Below, piece by piece: positions 8,167 through 16,280 of a stretch of DNA of 64,000 bases. The DNA comes from Bacillus sp. V2I10 (GTDB lineage: Bacteria; Bacillota; Bacilli; Bacillales; Bacillaceae), in contig NZ_JAUSYV010000001.1 of the NCBI RefSeq assembly GCF_030817055.1, positions 2,876,001 through 2,940,000 on the forward strand. Reading direction: 5' to 3'. Made by a program: the position numbers and the translations under genes. The notes under the pieces are model-generated. The model worked only from the letters and a program-made list of their open reading frames with translations. It was not told the DNA's origin and did no database searches. Numbering within the stretch: the first letter of the stretch is position 1; the number at the start of each line of letters is the position of its first letter.

Positions 8167-9162
8167 CTATCTCATTTTTAGGAGCAGCCCCTGTTTAAAG
8201 TGCTGCAATCTTTTTTCTCTATCAATCAGCAGCTCCTGAGCTTCGTCGAGCGATATTTCCTTAAATTGAACAATTTCTCCAGGTTTGAATTGGGAGAGAT
8301 AAGGCAAATCGACAGAAGCCACCTGAGCGATCTTCGGATATCCACCGGTTGTCTGCCTGTCAGCAAGCAGAATAATCGGGCTGCCATCTGCAGGCACTTG
8401 AATGGTTCCAAAGCTGACAGCTTCCGAAATCATTTCTTCTTTGTTTATTAATGTAAGTTTGGGGCCTTCCATCCGGTAGCCCATACGGTCAGAATTAGGT
8501 GTTATTTTAAAAGGTTCGGAGAAAATCATGGATTTGCTTTTCTCTGTAAAGTCATCATATTGCCTTCCTTTAATGACACGTACGCTTTCATCCTCTCTTA
8601 AGAAAGGAATAAATTCCGGAGATGCGGACCATTTAATTTCTGAATAAGTTCCGGAGTCAAAAAAACGTTCAAATAGTCTGATGGACAGCTCAGACATCTT
8701 TCCAAATGATAGTCTGTCCCCACTTGCGATGGCTCTGCCATCATATCCGCCAATCCCTGCTCTTAAATAGGTTGATCTGCTTCCCATCACCTCAGGGACA
8801 TCAAATCCGCCAGCGACGGCAAGATATGCCCTGCAGCCTTTCTTAGCTCCTCCAAATGTAAGAAGACTGCCTTTTTTCACAAATAACGGCCGCCACATTT
8901 TTGCCGGACGGTCATTAAGAATGGGTGATAAATCTCCTCCGCAAATAGAGATCAGAGAATCTGACTGAAATTCAAAATGGGCTCCGAGCATCGTCATTTC
9001 AAGTACTGCCTCGGTCTCAGAATTTCCTACAAGCATGTTGGCGATTCTGTAGGAGAGGGTATCCATCGCACCGCTTGCGATTACACCATACTTTTGAAAA
9101 CCATATCTTCCAAGATCTTGAATAGAGGTCAGAAGTCCTGATTTTTTGACGTTAATCGTCAT
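8167..9162 (-). CDS. pxpC: 5-oxoprolinase subunit C
   Basis: This 331-residue protein belongs to the biotin-dependent-carboxyltransferase-like KipA/PxpC family. The N-terminus carries the family motif GLLTSIQDLGRYGFQKYGV, then GAMDTLSYRIANMLVGN. GPKLTLINKEEMISEAVSFG and ILLADRQTTGGYPKIA follow further on. It forms the oxoprolinase with PxpA and PxpB. Its ATG overlaps the pxpB stop by four bases (ATGA), so the two are translationally coupled. Confidence 0.93.
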   Translation of the reverse strand: MTINVKKSGLLTSIQDLGRYGFQKYGVIASGAMDTLSYRIANMLVGNSETEAVLEMTMLGAHFEFQSDSLISICGGDLSPILNDRPAKMWRPLFVKKGSLLTFGGAKKGCRAYLAVAGGFDVPEVMGSRSTYLRAGIGGYDGRAIASGDRLSFGKMSELSIRLFERFFDSGTYSEIKWSASPEFIPFLREDESVRVIKGRQYDDFTEKSKSMIFSEPFKITPNSDRMGYRMEGPKLTLINKEEMISEAVSFGTIQVPADGSPIILLADRQTTGGYPKIAQVASVDLPYLSQFKPGEIVQFKEISLDEAQELLIDREKRLQHFKQGLLLKMR

Positions 9163-9869
9163 GTCATTTTCCCCTTTTCTTCAAGAAATTGATCATAAGA
9201 AATCGGTTTGAATTGAATAACATCCCCGGCTTTTAATAGACTTGGAGATTTACTTTCAGGCTGAAACAGTTTTAAAGGCGTTTGACCAATTAATTGCCAG
9301 CCGCCTGGTGTCTCAATCGGATAAATCCCTGTCTGGCTTCCTGCAATTCCTACTGAGCCAGCGGGTATCTTAAATCTTGGAGAACTTCTTCGCGGTGCTG
9401 CGATTTTTTCAGACATTCCGCCAATATAAGGGAAACCGGGAGCGAATCCAATCATATACACTAAATATTCGTTTGCTGAATGAATGCGGATCACTTCTTC
9501 AGATGATAACTTGTTATGTTCTGCTACAAATTCCAGATCCGGACCAAGCTCTCCGTCATAGCACACTGGAATTTCAACGGTTCTTCCAATCTCAAATTGT
9601 GTTTTATCCAAGGTTTTCAATGTTTCTGTTATGTATTCTGAAACAATCTGATAGGGAAGGGAATGAAGGTTGGTCTTGCCTGCTTTTAAGGGATCATAAA
9701 TGAGCGTGACTGTCGTGAAAGCAGGAATGCATTCGATCACCCAATCTGGTGAATGATGATCAAAATAGGAGAAAACATGCTGAACGTTTTCATGAATATT
9801 CTTTTCAATCGTCTTTCCAAGTTCAATAATTATTGCTGCATCACCTAAAGGACTTAAGGTGAATTCCAT
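9159..9869 (-). CDS. pxpB: 5-oxoprolinase subunit B
   Basis: This is the first gene of the pxp operon, a KipI/PxpB-family cyclophilin-like protein. The ATG at 9867-9869 is chosen over an upstream in-frame start because AGGAGGTGC lies at ideal spacing and the product then begins MEFTLSPLGDAAIIIELG. Diagnostic segments include IHSANEYLVYMIGFAPGFPY and GSQTGIYPIETPGGWQLIG. It is the partner of PxpC in ATP-dependent 5-oxoproline hydrolysis. Divergent transcription from the MutS2-like gene gives it its own upstream control region. Confidence 0.93.
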   Translation of the reverse strand: MEFTLSPLGDAAIIIELGKTIEKNIHENVQHVFSYFDHHSPDWVIECIPAFTTVTLIYDPLKAGKTNLHSLPYQIVSEYITETLKTLDKTQFEIGRTVEIPVCYDGELGPDLEFVAEHNKLSSEEVIRIHSANEYLVYMIGFAPGFPYIGGMSEKIAAPRRSSPRFKIPAGSVGIAGSQTGIYPIETPGGWQLIGQTPLKLFQPESKSPSLLKAGDVIQFKPISYDQFLEEKGKMT

Positions 9870-9982
9870 TTCAGCACCTCCTAAAATTGATGTATAAACA
9901 TGTATAAGCAATTCATATTAGATGTAGTTCATCTTATAATAAGAGTATATAGAATTCAAATGACACTATTTAGAATTTGGGT

Positions 9983-10011
9983 TTGACAAGAAAAGGAAAG
10001 TGAAGTAAATT
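9983..10011 (+). promoter_or_regulatory. sigma-A-type promoter of the MutS2-like leader
   Basis: TTGACA (9983-9988) is followed 17 bases later by TAAATT (10006-10011). Transcription would start near 10018, leaving an untranslated leader of about 340 bases before the main gene. Confidence 0.6.
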
Positions 10012-10068
10012 TGAGGTAAGCTTTTTATTATTCTCCATACAATCATCCTTAAAAAGGGGTTTTGTTCT

Positions 10069-10092
10069 ATGTTAGGTGTCGTTCTTAACTAA
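10069..10092 (+). CDS. 7-residue leader peptide MLGVVLN
   Basis: AAAGGGG nine bases upstream serves an ATG that opens a seven-codon frame MLGVVLN. The last four codons and stop lie within the left arm of a long-range stem (10081-10090 with 10176-10185). A ribosome held on this ORF would therefore prevent that stem from forming. Such tiny ORFs are the sensors in ribosome-mediated attenuators of antibiotic resistance genes. Confidence 0.6.
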   Translation: MLGVVLN

Positions 10093-10240
10093 TCCGTAAT
10101 TTCATACGGTCATCTCTGTGCCAGCGTGCAAAAAATGATTTTTGCTTCGCTTATTTAACTATGCACAGATAGATGAGTTAAGAACAAATCATAGCATATG
10201 AGAGGTGCCTGCTCAGCTGTGTTTTTATGCACAGTTTTTT
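10081..10240 (+). promoter_or_regulatory. attenuator 1: competing hairpins and terminator
   Basis: Several pairings are visible. GTTCTTAACT (10081-10090) pairs with AGTTAAGAAC (10176-10185). CCGTA pairs with TACGG near 10094-10109. CATCTCTGTGC (10111-10121) pairs with GCACAGATAGATG (10163-10175). A GCAAAAA/TTTTTGC hairpin lies inside. Further on, CTGTGT (10217-10222) pairs with GCACAG (10229-10234) followed by six T, a terminator. The CTGTG/GCACAG units recur, so segment 2 can pair with segment 1 or segment 3 and thereby remove the terminator, as in erm-type leaders. Confidence 0.65.
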
Positions 10241-10267
10241 ATTTGTCCAAAAAAGGATGAGAGCAGT

Positions 10268-10342
10268 ATGGAGAAAAAGCGCTCTATATACCATTTCAGC
10301 CGCAATGAACATTTGTTCACTGCGGCTTTTTTTCGTTACTAA
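10268..10342 (+). CDS. 24-residue leader ORF overlapping the second terminator
   Basis: ATG 10268, with AAAAGGA upstream, opens 24 codons starting MEKKRSIYHF and ending FFRY. The stop overlaps the ribosome site of the main gene. Codons 11-20 form both arms of the terminator at 10298-10333, so ribosome occupancy directly decides whether the hairpin can fold. It probably acts by its translation rather than through its product. Confidence 0.6.
   Translation: MEKKRSIYHFSRNEHLFTAAFFRY
10298..10333 (+). terminator. attenuator 2: intrinsic terminator inside the leader ORF
   Basis: AGCCGCAATGAACA (10298-10311) pairs with TGTTCACTGCGGCT (10314-10327) with a single mismatch, followed by seven T ending at 10333. 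It lies just 23 bases before the main start codon and is fully contained in the second leader ORF. Confidence 0.8.
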
Positions 10343-10355
10343 GGAGGATATTCAC

Positions 10356-12275
10356 ATGAACGACAATACTTTTAACATTTTAGATTACTTTACTATTAAA
10401 GAAACAATCAGCACTTATGCAATGACAGATTCAGGCAGGCAGCGTGTTTTAGCCATTATGCCGCTTAATCATGTAAAGCAAATACAGGCACTTTTATCCG
10501 AGACAGACGAAGCAGCAGCGATTTTAGAGAAAAGTTCCAGTGTTCCTATTTCAGGACTTGAGGGCATTGAAGCCATCGTAAAGCAGTTCAATAAAGGTGT
10601 TGCCTTAAGACCGCATCACTTTTCCCAGCTCCTGTCATTTATTGAAGATGGCTTAAAAATGAAACGTTTCATGAAAGATAAAGAAATGCTGGCACCGCGT
10701 GTTTCTTCGTATGTATATGGGATTGAAGAGCTCCCGGAGATCGCTGCTGAAATCATCAGATGCATACGCAACGGAAGAGTTGACGACATGGCGAACAAAG
10801 AACTGTCAAAAGTTAGAAAGCAACTGGCGATTGCAAATGAACGTTTGAAAGAAAAACTGAATTCCATCATTAAGTCTTCAAAATATAAGAGCTATCTGCA
10901 GGATGCAATTATAAGTGAACGCGGCGACCGCTTTTGTGTTTCTGTTAAAAAAGAATATAAAGGAAAAATCAGAGGAGCCGTTCTTGATGCATCAGCCTCA
11001 GGTTCAACACTTTATGTTGAACCTGAAGATGCAGCCGCCCTTCAGGATCAGATCAATCTTTTATTGTCACAGGAAGAGCTGGAGTCGGAAAAGATTTTAA
11101 GCTATTTAACAGGCTTGGCAGAGTCCCATGAAAAACAGCTTCTTCAATCAATAGAAGTGATGGTGCACTACGATGTCTTATTTGCAAAAGCAAAATACAG
11201 CCGCGCTGTTGGAGGAACCGCACCAGCTGTTCATGATCAAAAAATGATCTATCTTAAAAATGCCAAGCATCCGCTCTTAGGCAGCAAAGCCGTTCCTTTG
11301 ACATTCGAAATCGGCAAGGATTTTCAGGCACTCGTCATTACCGGTCCAAATACGGGCGGAAAAACGGTGGTTTTAAAAACGGTAGGTCTACTTGTTCTGA
11401 TGGCGCAATCAGGTTTTCATATACCTGCTGATAAGGAAAGTTATATCGGCATCTATCAGCAGATTCTGCTGGATATTGGCGATGGTCAAAGTATTGAACA
11501 AAACTTGAGCACGTTTAGTTCTCACATGACGAATATTATTTCAATCTTAAAGAAAACAAATGAATATAGCCTCGTTTTGCTTGACGAATTAGGTTCAGGC
11601 ACAGATCCGGGTGAAGGAATGGGGCTTGCAAGTGTCATCCTTGAAAAAATTCATCAAAAAGGCGCCACCTTGCTTGCCACCACACATTACAGCGAAATAA
11701 AGGATTTTACTGAAAGTGAAGAAGGATTCATAAATGGATCGATGGATTTTGACTTAGAGACCCTTCAGCCCACATATAAGCTGAAGATAGGCGAAGGCGG
11801 AGAGAGTCAGGCATTTTCAATCGCACTGCGCTTAGGCATGCATCCCGAATTAATTGAAAAAGCCCATGCTATCACTTATAAAGAGACAAGAAAGTATGGA
11901 AAAGATCAATATGATTTATATGAAAAAAAGGAACTGGATAAACAAATCTCGATTAATCGTTACAAGACGAAACAGGCAAAAGCAAAAGAGGCGGAGGTTC
12001 AGACTTTTATAAAAGGAGATAACGTGCTTATAAAAGCAACAAACGAGCATGCTATCGTTTATACTGGTCCAGATAATGGCGGAAATTACACGGTCTTTGT
12101 GAAAGGGACAAAACGATCCGTCAATCATAAACGAATCCAGCTTCATATTTCAGCTAAAGACCTTTATCCTGAGGATTACGATTTTGACATCATTTTCGAA
12201 TCAGCCGAAAATCGAAAAAAAGCAGCACAAATGAATAAGAGACATTCTGATTTAATCATTGACCGAGATATATAG
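10356..12275 (+). CDS. MutS2-like ATPase lacking the Smr nuclease domain
   Basis: The start is ATG 10356, with AAGGAGG nine bases before it; an in-frame upstream extension would read through the leader and is rejected. The 639-residue product begins FNILDYFTIKETISTYAMTD, typical of MutS2. It has a coiled-coil lever region, Walker A GPNTGGKT near residue 330, Walker B LVLLDELGSGTDPGEG near 410, and the histidine switch LATTHYSEIK. A KOW-like segment (FIKGDNVLIKATNEHAIVYT) follows, and the protein ends about where the Smr endonuclease would begin. Canonical Bacillus MutS2 is about 785 residues with Smr. MutS2 of Bacillus binds collided ribosomes and splits them, so an Smr-less inducible form could act on drug-stalled ribosomes. 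That role is inferred. Confidence 0.85.
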   Translation: MNDNTFNILDYFTIKETISTYAMTDSGRQRVLAIMPLNHVKQIQALLSETDEAAAILEKSSSVPISGLEGIEAIVKQFNKGVALRPHHFSQLLSFIEDGLKMKRFMKDKEMLAPRVSSYVYGIEELPEIAAEIIRCIRNGRVDDMANKELSKVRKQLAIANERLKEKLNSIIKSSKYKSYLQDAIISERGDRFCVSVKKEYKGKIRGAVLDASASGSTLYVEPEDAAALQDQINLLLSQEELESEKILSYLTGLAESHEKQLLQSIEVMVHYDVLFAKAKYSRAVGGTAPAVHDQKMIYLKNAKHPLLGSKAVPLTFEIGKDFQALVITGPNTGGKTVVLKTVGLLVLMAQSGFHIPADKESYIGIYQQILLDIGDGQSIEQNLSTFSSHMTNIISILKKTNEYSLVLLDELGSGTDPGEGMGLASVILEKIHQKGATLLATTHYSEIKDFTESEEGFINGSMDFDLETLQPTYKLKIGEGGESQAFSIALRLGMHPELIEKAHAITYKETRKYGKDQYDLYEKKELDKQISINRYKTKQAKAKEAEVQTFIKGDNVLIKATNEHAIVYTGPDNGGNYTVFVKGTKRSVNHKRIQLHISAKDLYPEDYDFDIIFESAENRKKAAQMNKRHSDLIIDRDI

Positions 12276-12329
12276 AAAAAAGCGCAAGCGCCCAATTAGC
12301 TAGAGTCATGGCAGATTAGAATTCTGCAG

Positions 12330-12352
12330 AAAAGTCGGGTTTTGACTTTTTT
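12330..12352 (+). terminator. weak terminator after the MutS2-like gene
   Basis: AAAAGTC pairs with GACTTTT across a GGGTTTT loop, ending in a T run. It is the nearest termination signal after 12275. Confidence 0.45.
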
Positions 12353-12516
12353 ACGGATTTGTTTTGGCCTAGATCTGGTCGATGGAGGTAGACAACAATG
12401 CGCTAAATTTTGGACTTTTTAAGATCTTGAAAAAAGAGAGGGACATTATTGTCTAACGGGTTCGGTTCAGCGGTGCAAAATAGTAATATCGCACAGTAAA
12501 TTGCACATTATTTATG

Positions 12517-12550
12517 CACACCAATTAGTAATATAATTGGTGTGTTTTTT
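12517..12550 (+). terminator. strong intrinsic terminator
   Basis: CACACCAATTA (12517-12527) pairs perfectly with TAATTGGTGTG (12534-12544) across a six-base loop, followed by six T. No gene lies between it and the MutS2-like gene, so it is probably the main end of that transcript or of a lost gene. Confidence 0.8.
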
Positions 12551-12905
12551 AATGTTAAGATGTTTGGATGTTTATGATAAAATGGAAAAATCAGTTATTC
12601 CATTAAAGGGCAGTTTAACGGAGTAAGCGGATACTAAAGTTCTTCTACATAAGGGCCCGTTGAATAGTGTAATGTACCAAGTATAGAAGGAGTTAAATAA
12701 ACAGTAATTTAAAAGTAGTTTAAATCAAAATAAAGTCGTCTATTTTACAATAAAGTTGATTAAAAAGCACGCGTTATTTGCTAAAGAAATTGATAAAAAC
12801 ATTACTCGATAAGTAGCTGGCTAAAATAAGATATAATGATTATATAACCTTTCAATGATTATTTTAATGGTTAGAATATAATATGGAAATTGGGAGGTAA
12901 ACTTA
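12551..12905. other. AT-rich intergenic stretch with a dispersed repeat
   Basis: I see no gene here. A copy of the GGGC..TTTAAcGGAGTAAG repeat lies at 12599-12632. The remainder is AT-rich, and a ribosome site (GGGAGG) for the next gene sits at its right end. Confidence 0.5.
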
Positions 12906-13440
12906 ATGACTGAGGCAAACAAATTTCCACTTATATCAGGTTATCTTTCTCTTGATTTAGTGAACACGGAAATAGTAAGACGTGGTCAACGTCAGGATTT
13001 ATTGCTCTCGGAAGAGGATTTGATGGAATGGCTTCATGTAATAAAAGAGGAAAACTCTTATTGGGATGATCCGCTATTCTTAAAGGTCCAAGAGAGGATT
13101 GGACAAGTATTATTATGTATTCTAGAAATGCGGACTGTTTTAAGAGACTATTTTGAATTAATAACAGATGGACAGCCATTTCCAGATCAATTTATTGCTT
13201 TTTTAGAAAAAACTGTCGAAAAAGCACCATTCACTTATAAATTAATGCATAAAAAATAGATTCCCATTCCTGTTGGTGAGGTAGAGGATTCCCTTTTATC
13301 GTTGGTTGCCTTTGATGTATTAACTTTAATTGAAACAAAAAAGCTGTCTTCCCTCAAACGATGCTCCAATCCGGATTGTGTACTTTTATTTATTGATGAA
13401 AGTGGAAGACGCAAATGGTGTTCAATGAAAATATTTATCA
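12906..13440 (+). pseudogene. ABATE/CGNR zinc-finger regulator, interrupted and 3' truncated
   Basis: The first 117 codons begin MTEANKFPLISGYLSLDLVN and match the ABATE domain of CGNR-type putative stress regulators. A TAG at 13257-13259 breaks the frame. The same frame then resumes (IPIPVGEVEDSLLSLVAFDV) into the zinc-finger region RCSNPDCVLLFIDESGRRKW followed by CSM. The CGNR signature should come next, but the sequence switches at about 13438 to an unrelated HPP gene in another frame. Both a nonsense mutation and a 3' deletion have therefore inactivated it. Confidence 0.8.
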
Positions 13441-13743
13441 CAGCCGAGAAATATTATTGGGGGACATTTTGTTTCAACATTCGTTGGATTAGCCATATTT
13501 CAGTTATTGGGTAATGAACCTTGGACGATTGGTTTAGCTGTCGGTTTAGCGATTGCTTTTATGATGATTACAAAAACGACTCACCCTCCAGCAGGGGCAG
13601 ACCCACTTGTTGTTATGCTGGGCGCGTACAGTTGGAGTTACTTAATTACACCGGTATTAATCGGCTCGGTGATAATTGTTTTCTTTGCGTTGATTATTAA
13701 TAATTTGCGCAGTAACCGGGAATATCCTACATTTTGGATATGA
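13441..13743 (+). pseudogene. HPP-family membrane protein, 5' truncated
   Basis: The frame starting QPRNIIGGHFVSTFVGLAIF and continuing through TKTTHPPAGADPLVVML is the C-terminal two thirds of an HPP-family integral membrane protein, with three remaining helices. The characteristic HPPAGADP motif is intact. The N-terminal helices are missing because the gene is joined abruptly to the CGNR remnant. No ribosome site precedes any internal start. HPP proteins are linked with nitrite or anion transport, but this copy should be nonfunctional. Confidence 0.8.
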
Positions 13744-13768
13744 TTAAGAATGTTCAGGAGGGAATAAA

Positions 13769-14269
13769 GTGGAAAACTATATCTTTAAACAATTAAGATT
13801 TGTTCGGGATAATACGATTGGTCATGTGGCAGAAATGAATGATGAGGCATCACTTTCCATTCCGGAAGGATTCAATAACAATATTAAATGGAATCTCGGG
13901 CATATATATGTCGTGCAAGAAAAGTTCGCCTTTCATTTCACTGGAGAAGAAATGAAGATACCTGATCAATTTACAGAATTATTCAGTCCAGGCACTAAAC
14001 CAAGCGATTGGGGAGAAGAGGTGCCACCAATTCATGAATTAATCTTATTACTCGAAAATCAAGTCCGTAGGATTGAGCAAGTAATGAAATTTAGGATCAA
14101 AGAAGCTGTAGAACAACCTTATACAACATCCACAGGTCTTACATTATCAACAGTAGAAGAATTTCTTAGCTTTTGCTTATACCATGAAGGCATGCACTTT
14201 GATGCGATTAAATCAATCAAACGAATTATTCAAAGTGGGAGAAAGAGTGAAGTATTTAGAGAGCAATAA
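13769..14269 (+). CDS. DinB-like protein
   Basis: This 166-residue protein starts at GTG 13769 after CAGGAGGG. It has the four-helix DinB/YfiT layout with possible metal-binding histidines in NLGHIYVVQEKF and YHEGMHFDAIKS. Family members are metal-dependent cytoplasmic enzymes, often thiol transferases, but the substrate here is unknown. It is intact although its upstream neighbours are broken. It lies 25 bases after the HPP remnant, perhaps in a former operon. Confidence 0.75.
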   Translation: MENYIFKQLRFVRDNTIGHVAEMNDEASLSIPEGFNNNIKWNLGHIYVVQEKFAFHFTGEEMKIPDQFTELFSPGTKPSDWGEEVPPIHELILLLENQVRRIEQVMKFRIKEAVEQPYTTSTGLTLSTVEEFLSFCLYHEGMHFDAIKSIKRIIQSGRKSEVFREQ

Positions 14270-14556
14270 AAGTATTAGTTTAAAGTCTTTTTTTAAAAAC
14301 AAACTTATTGTCACACAACATTAAATTTTCAATGATTCAAATCAATCTAGTTGCAAGGTAAACAAAGGTAATCATGAACAGTTACATGGGTAATATCTTT
14401 TGTTTCGATTATGTAAAAAGTTAAGATTAAATTAACTGGGATATATTAAAATAGTTAATCATAAAAAACCTCACAACTTTAATAGTTGTTCAACAAAAGG
14501 GCGCAATTCTGCAACTGATCTGACCCCTGTCAAGTAGACACAAAAAATAAGCGCAG

Positions 14557-15441
14557 TTAAGAAGCCTGACTTCTATATTCGATAGGAGTCAGGTTGTTTA
14601 GCTTGTTTTGAAACCTTTCGTGGTTATAAAAGAGAATGTAGTCTTTAATAGCCCTTCTAACCTCTTGTGAAGTTTTAAAAGTATGAAGGTTAAAACATTC
14701 TGTTTTTAAATGACTAAAGAAATTTTCCATACTAGCGTTATCCCAACAGTTGCCCTTTCTAGACATACTAGCTTTCATTTTATTTCTTGTGAGTAGCTGA
14801 TTATAGTTATGGGACGTGTATTGGTATCCTTGATCACTATGGAGAAGGATTCCTTTTACATTCCTTCCTTTTATGGCTTTTTTAAGAGTATCCAAGACTA
14901 GCTTATAATCATTGCGTCTACTAATTTGGTACGCAACAACTTCGTTATTATATAGGTCTTTGATGGCAGACAAATATAGTTTCTGTCCATTGAAAATGAG
15001 GTACGTAATATCAGTTACCCACTTTTCATTAGGGCGAGAAGCGTAAAAGGCTCTATTTAAATAATTATTCGAGATAAGATAAGGTTCTTTCTTACCGTAA
15101 TAAATTCGTTTCTTCCTGATAATTGCTTTAATACCTAGCTCACTTAGTAACCGTTGAACTTTTTTGTGATTAATGTGAATATCATAGGTCCTCTTTAACC
15201 AAATTTGTATTCTTCTATAGCCATAGATGCCCTTATATTTCTGATGACATTCTATTATTTTCTGCTTTAGCTTCTCATCCTCTATCTGCTTTTCCGAAGG
15301 TAATGCTTTACGCTTTACCCACTTGTAGTATCCACTTCTTGATACTTTAGCCAGATGGCAAAGTAGCTGTATAGAATGATTAGATAAATCATCAATGATT
15401 TGAAATAGATTACTAGGTTCTAAATCAATTCCCCCTTTCAC
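14557..15441 (-). CDS. IS3-family transposase OrfB
   Basis: This is the DDE integrase-type catalytic subunit, about 294 residues. It has an HTH_21-like segment (KYKGIYGYRRIQIWLKRTY) and the rve core with catalytic residues in WVTDITYL, LLHSDQGYQY and WDNASMENFFSHLK. It begins with a GTG overlapping the end of orfA by four bases. In this family it is normally made as an OrfAB fusion by frameshifting. The frame is complete, so the element may be active. Confidence 0.93.
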   Translation of the reverse strand: MKGGIDLEPSNLFQIIDDLSNHSIQLLCHLAKVSRSGYYKWVKRKALPSEKQIEDEKLKQKIIECHQKYKGIYGYRRIQIWLKRTYDIHINHKKVQRLLSELGIKAIIRKKRIYYGKKEPYLISNNYLNRAFYASRPNEKWVTDITYLIFNGQKLYLSAIKDLYNNEVVAYQISRRNDYKLVLDTLKKAIKGRNVKGILLHSDQGYQYTSHNYNQLLTRNKMKASMSRKGNCWDNASMENFFSHLKTECFNLHTFKTSQEVRRAIKDYILFYNHERFQNKLNNLTPIEYRSQAS

Positions 15442-15728
15442 ATCTTTAAAAGCTTTTTTAACAGTTCGTTCTCAGCTTCTAATCGCTTTATTTTCTTTTG
15501 AGGATTTTCAATAGTAGATGAAGAGACTTTACCAGACCCACTTTTTCTTCCGCGTTTCTCCCTAAGACCAACAATTCCATCTTCACTAAACTGTTTAACC
15601 CACCGTTGTATGTTTTTTCGATGAATGTTTAATTCTCTGGAAACAGCTGAATAATTCTTCTTTTGATGATATAAATCCACCGCTTTTTTCTTAAACGATA
15701 TATCATAAGTCTCTGCTTTTTTCTCCAT
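15438..15728 (-). CDS. IS3-family transposase OrfA
   Basis: This 96-residue helix-turn-helix protein (SFKKKAVDLYHQKKNYSAVS, then REKRGRKSGSGKVS) has a C-terminal leucine-zipper-like KKIKRLEAENELLKKLLKM. It binds the element ends and supplies the N-terminal part of the OrfAB fusion transposase. The zipper sits right at the frameshift site, as in other IS3 members. Confidence 0.92.
   Translation of the reverse strand: MEKKAETYDISFKKKAVDLYHQKKNYSAVSRELNIHRKNIQRWVKQFSEDGIVGLREKRGRKSGSGKVSSSTIENPQKKIKRLEAENELLKKLLKM
15453..15459 (-). promoter_or_regulatory. A-AAA-AAG slippery heptamer for OrfAB frameshifting
   Basis: On the minus strand the last codons of orfA contain A AAA AAG in the correct phase for -1 slippage. 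Shifting there joins ELLKK to AFKDVKGGIDLEP of the orfB frame without a stop. This is the usual signal for IS3 transposase fusion. Confidence 0.75.
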
Positions 15729-15795
15729 AAAAAATACCCCCTCCTAGTAGACAGATTAATGCGCTTTTTTAAATGTGTCTACTATAAGGGGAGCA

Positions 15796-16154
15796 TACCA
15801 CAACAAGAATTGTGTTCTTTCTTTATGTTAGGGCCATTTATTTGAGTAAGGATTATTAAGCTACCTAGGGAGGTAAGGAAACTAAAAAAACGGGAGGGAT
15901 ACTTTTCTGCATATATACGCAAATTAGGCAGATAATAATTGAATATTCTTCGATTTTTAAAATGAAGCCGGAATTTCTCTTCCTCGGAACTGTGTTGCTA
16001 ATTCATTTTATTAGGTACAAACTCGAATAAGATTATCGTTAATGTTCCAATTACATAATGATTTAGAAGTTTTTTATTCATTAATAACAACATATTAAAA
16101 ATGTTTATTCCTAATGTCAGTTGCAGGAATCAGGTAATTAAAGGGTGATTTGAT
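15796..16154. other. intergenic stretch upstream of the germination operon
   Basis: There is no gene. A dispersed repeat copy lies at 15828-15857, directly beside the IS end. The rest is AT-rich and should contain the promoter of the ger operon, expected to be forespore-specific. I could not identify a convincing one. Confidence 0.4.
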
Positions 16155-16280
16155 ATGTGGAAAATGGTGGTTTCCTATCTTCCAGACTGGAAAGTCTTTA
16201 TTCAGGGTTTTATCACATTTTTCATTCCGTTTTTAATCTCAAGATTTTTTAATTGGTTCCGTACTTTAGAGGAAGAGTGA
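16155..16280 (+). CDS. 41-residue single-helix membrane protein of the ger operon
   Basis: ATG 16155, with AAAGGGTG upstream, opens 41 codons. The start is MWKMVVSYLPDWKVFIQGFI, a hydrophobic helix is central, and the end is FRTLEEE. Its TGA overlaps the ATG of the GerA-type gene (ATGA), a tight coupling that argues for a real gene. Small membrane D proteins encoded beside GerA-family receptors modulate germination in Bacillus. This one is shorter than those I know and has one helix instead of two, so the link is inference. Confidence 0.6.
   Translation: MWKMVVSYLPDWKVFIQGFITFFIPFLISRFFNWFRTLEEE

Larger units (their letters stand above)
14521..15795 (-). mobile_element. IS3-family insertion sequence (IS150-like)
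   Basis: The element spans about 1275 bp. Imperfect terminal inverted repeats start TGACCCCTGTCAAGTAGACA at the left and, read inward from the right, TGCTCCCCTTATAGTAGACA. They share a GTAGACAC core and the TG...CA ends. It carries orfA and orfB on the minus strand. I do not see a clear target duplication at the flanks. Both sides carry degenerate dispersed repeat sequence (14488 and 15828). Confidence 0.9.

Noticed and set aside
10227..10355. N-terminal extension of the MutS2-like protein from ATG 10227
   Set aside because: It passes through two leader terminators, lacks a ribosome site, and the conserved MutS2 start begins at 10356 after AAGGAGG.
12931..13441. Minus-strand ORFs opposite the CGNR pseudogene
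   Set aside because: The plus strand carries recognisable ABATE and zinc-finger sequence; the opposite frames have none.
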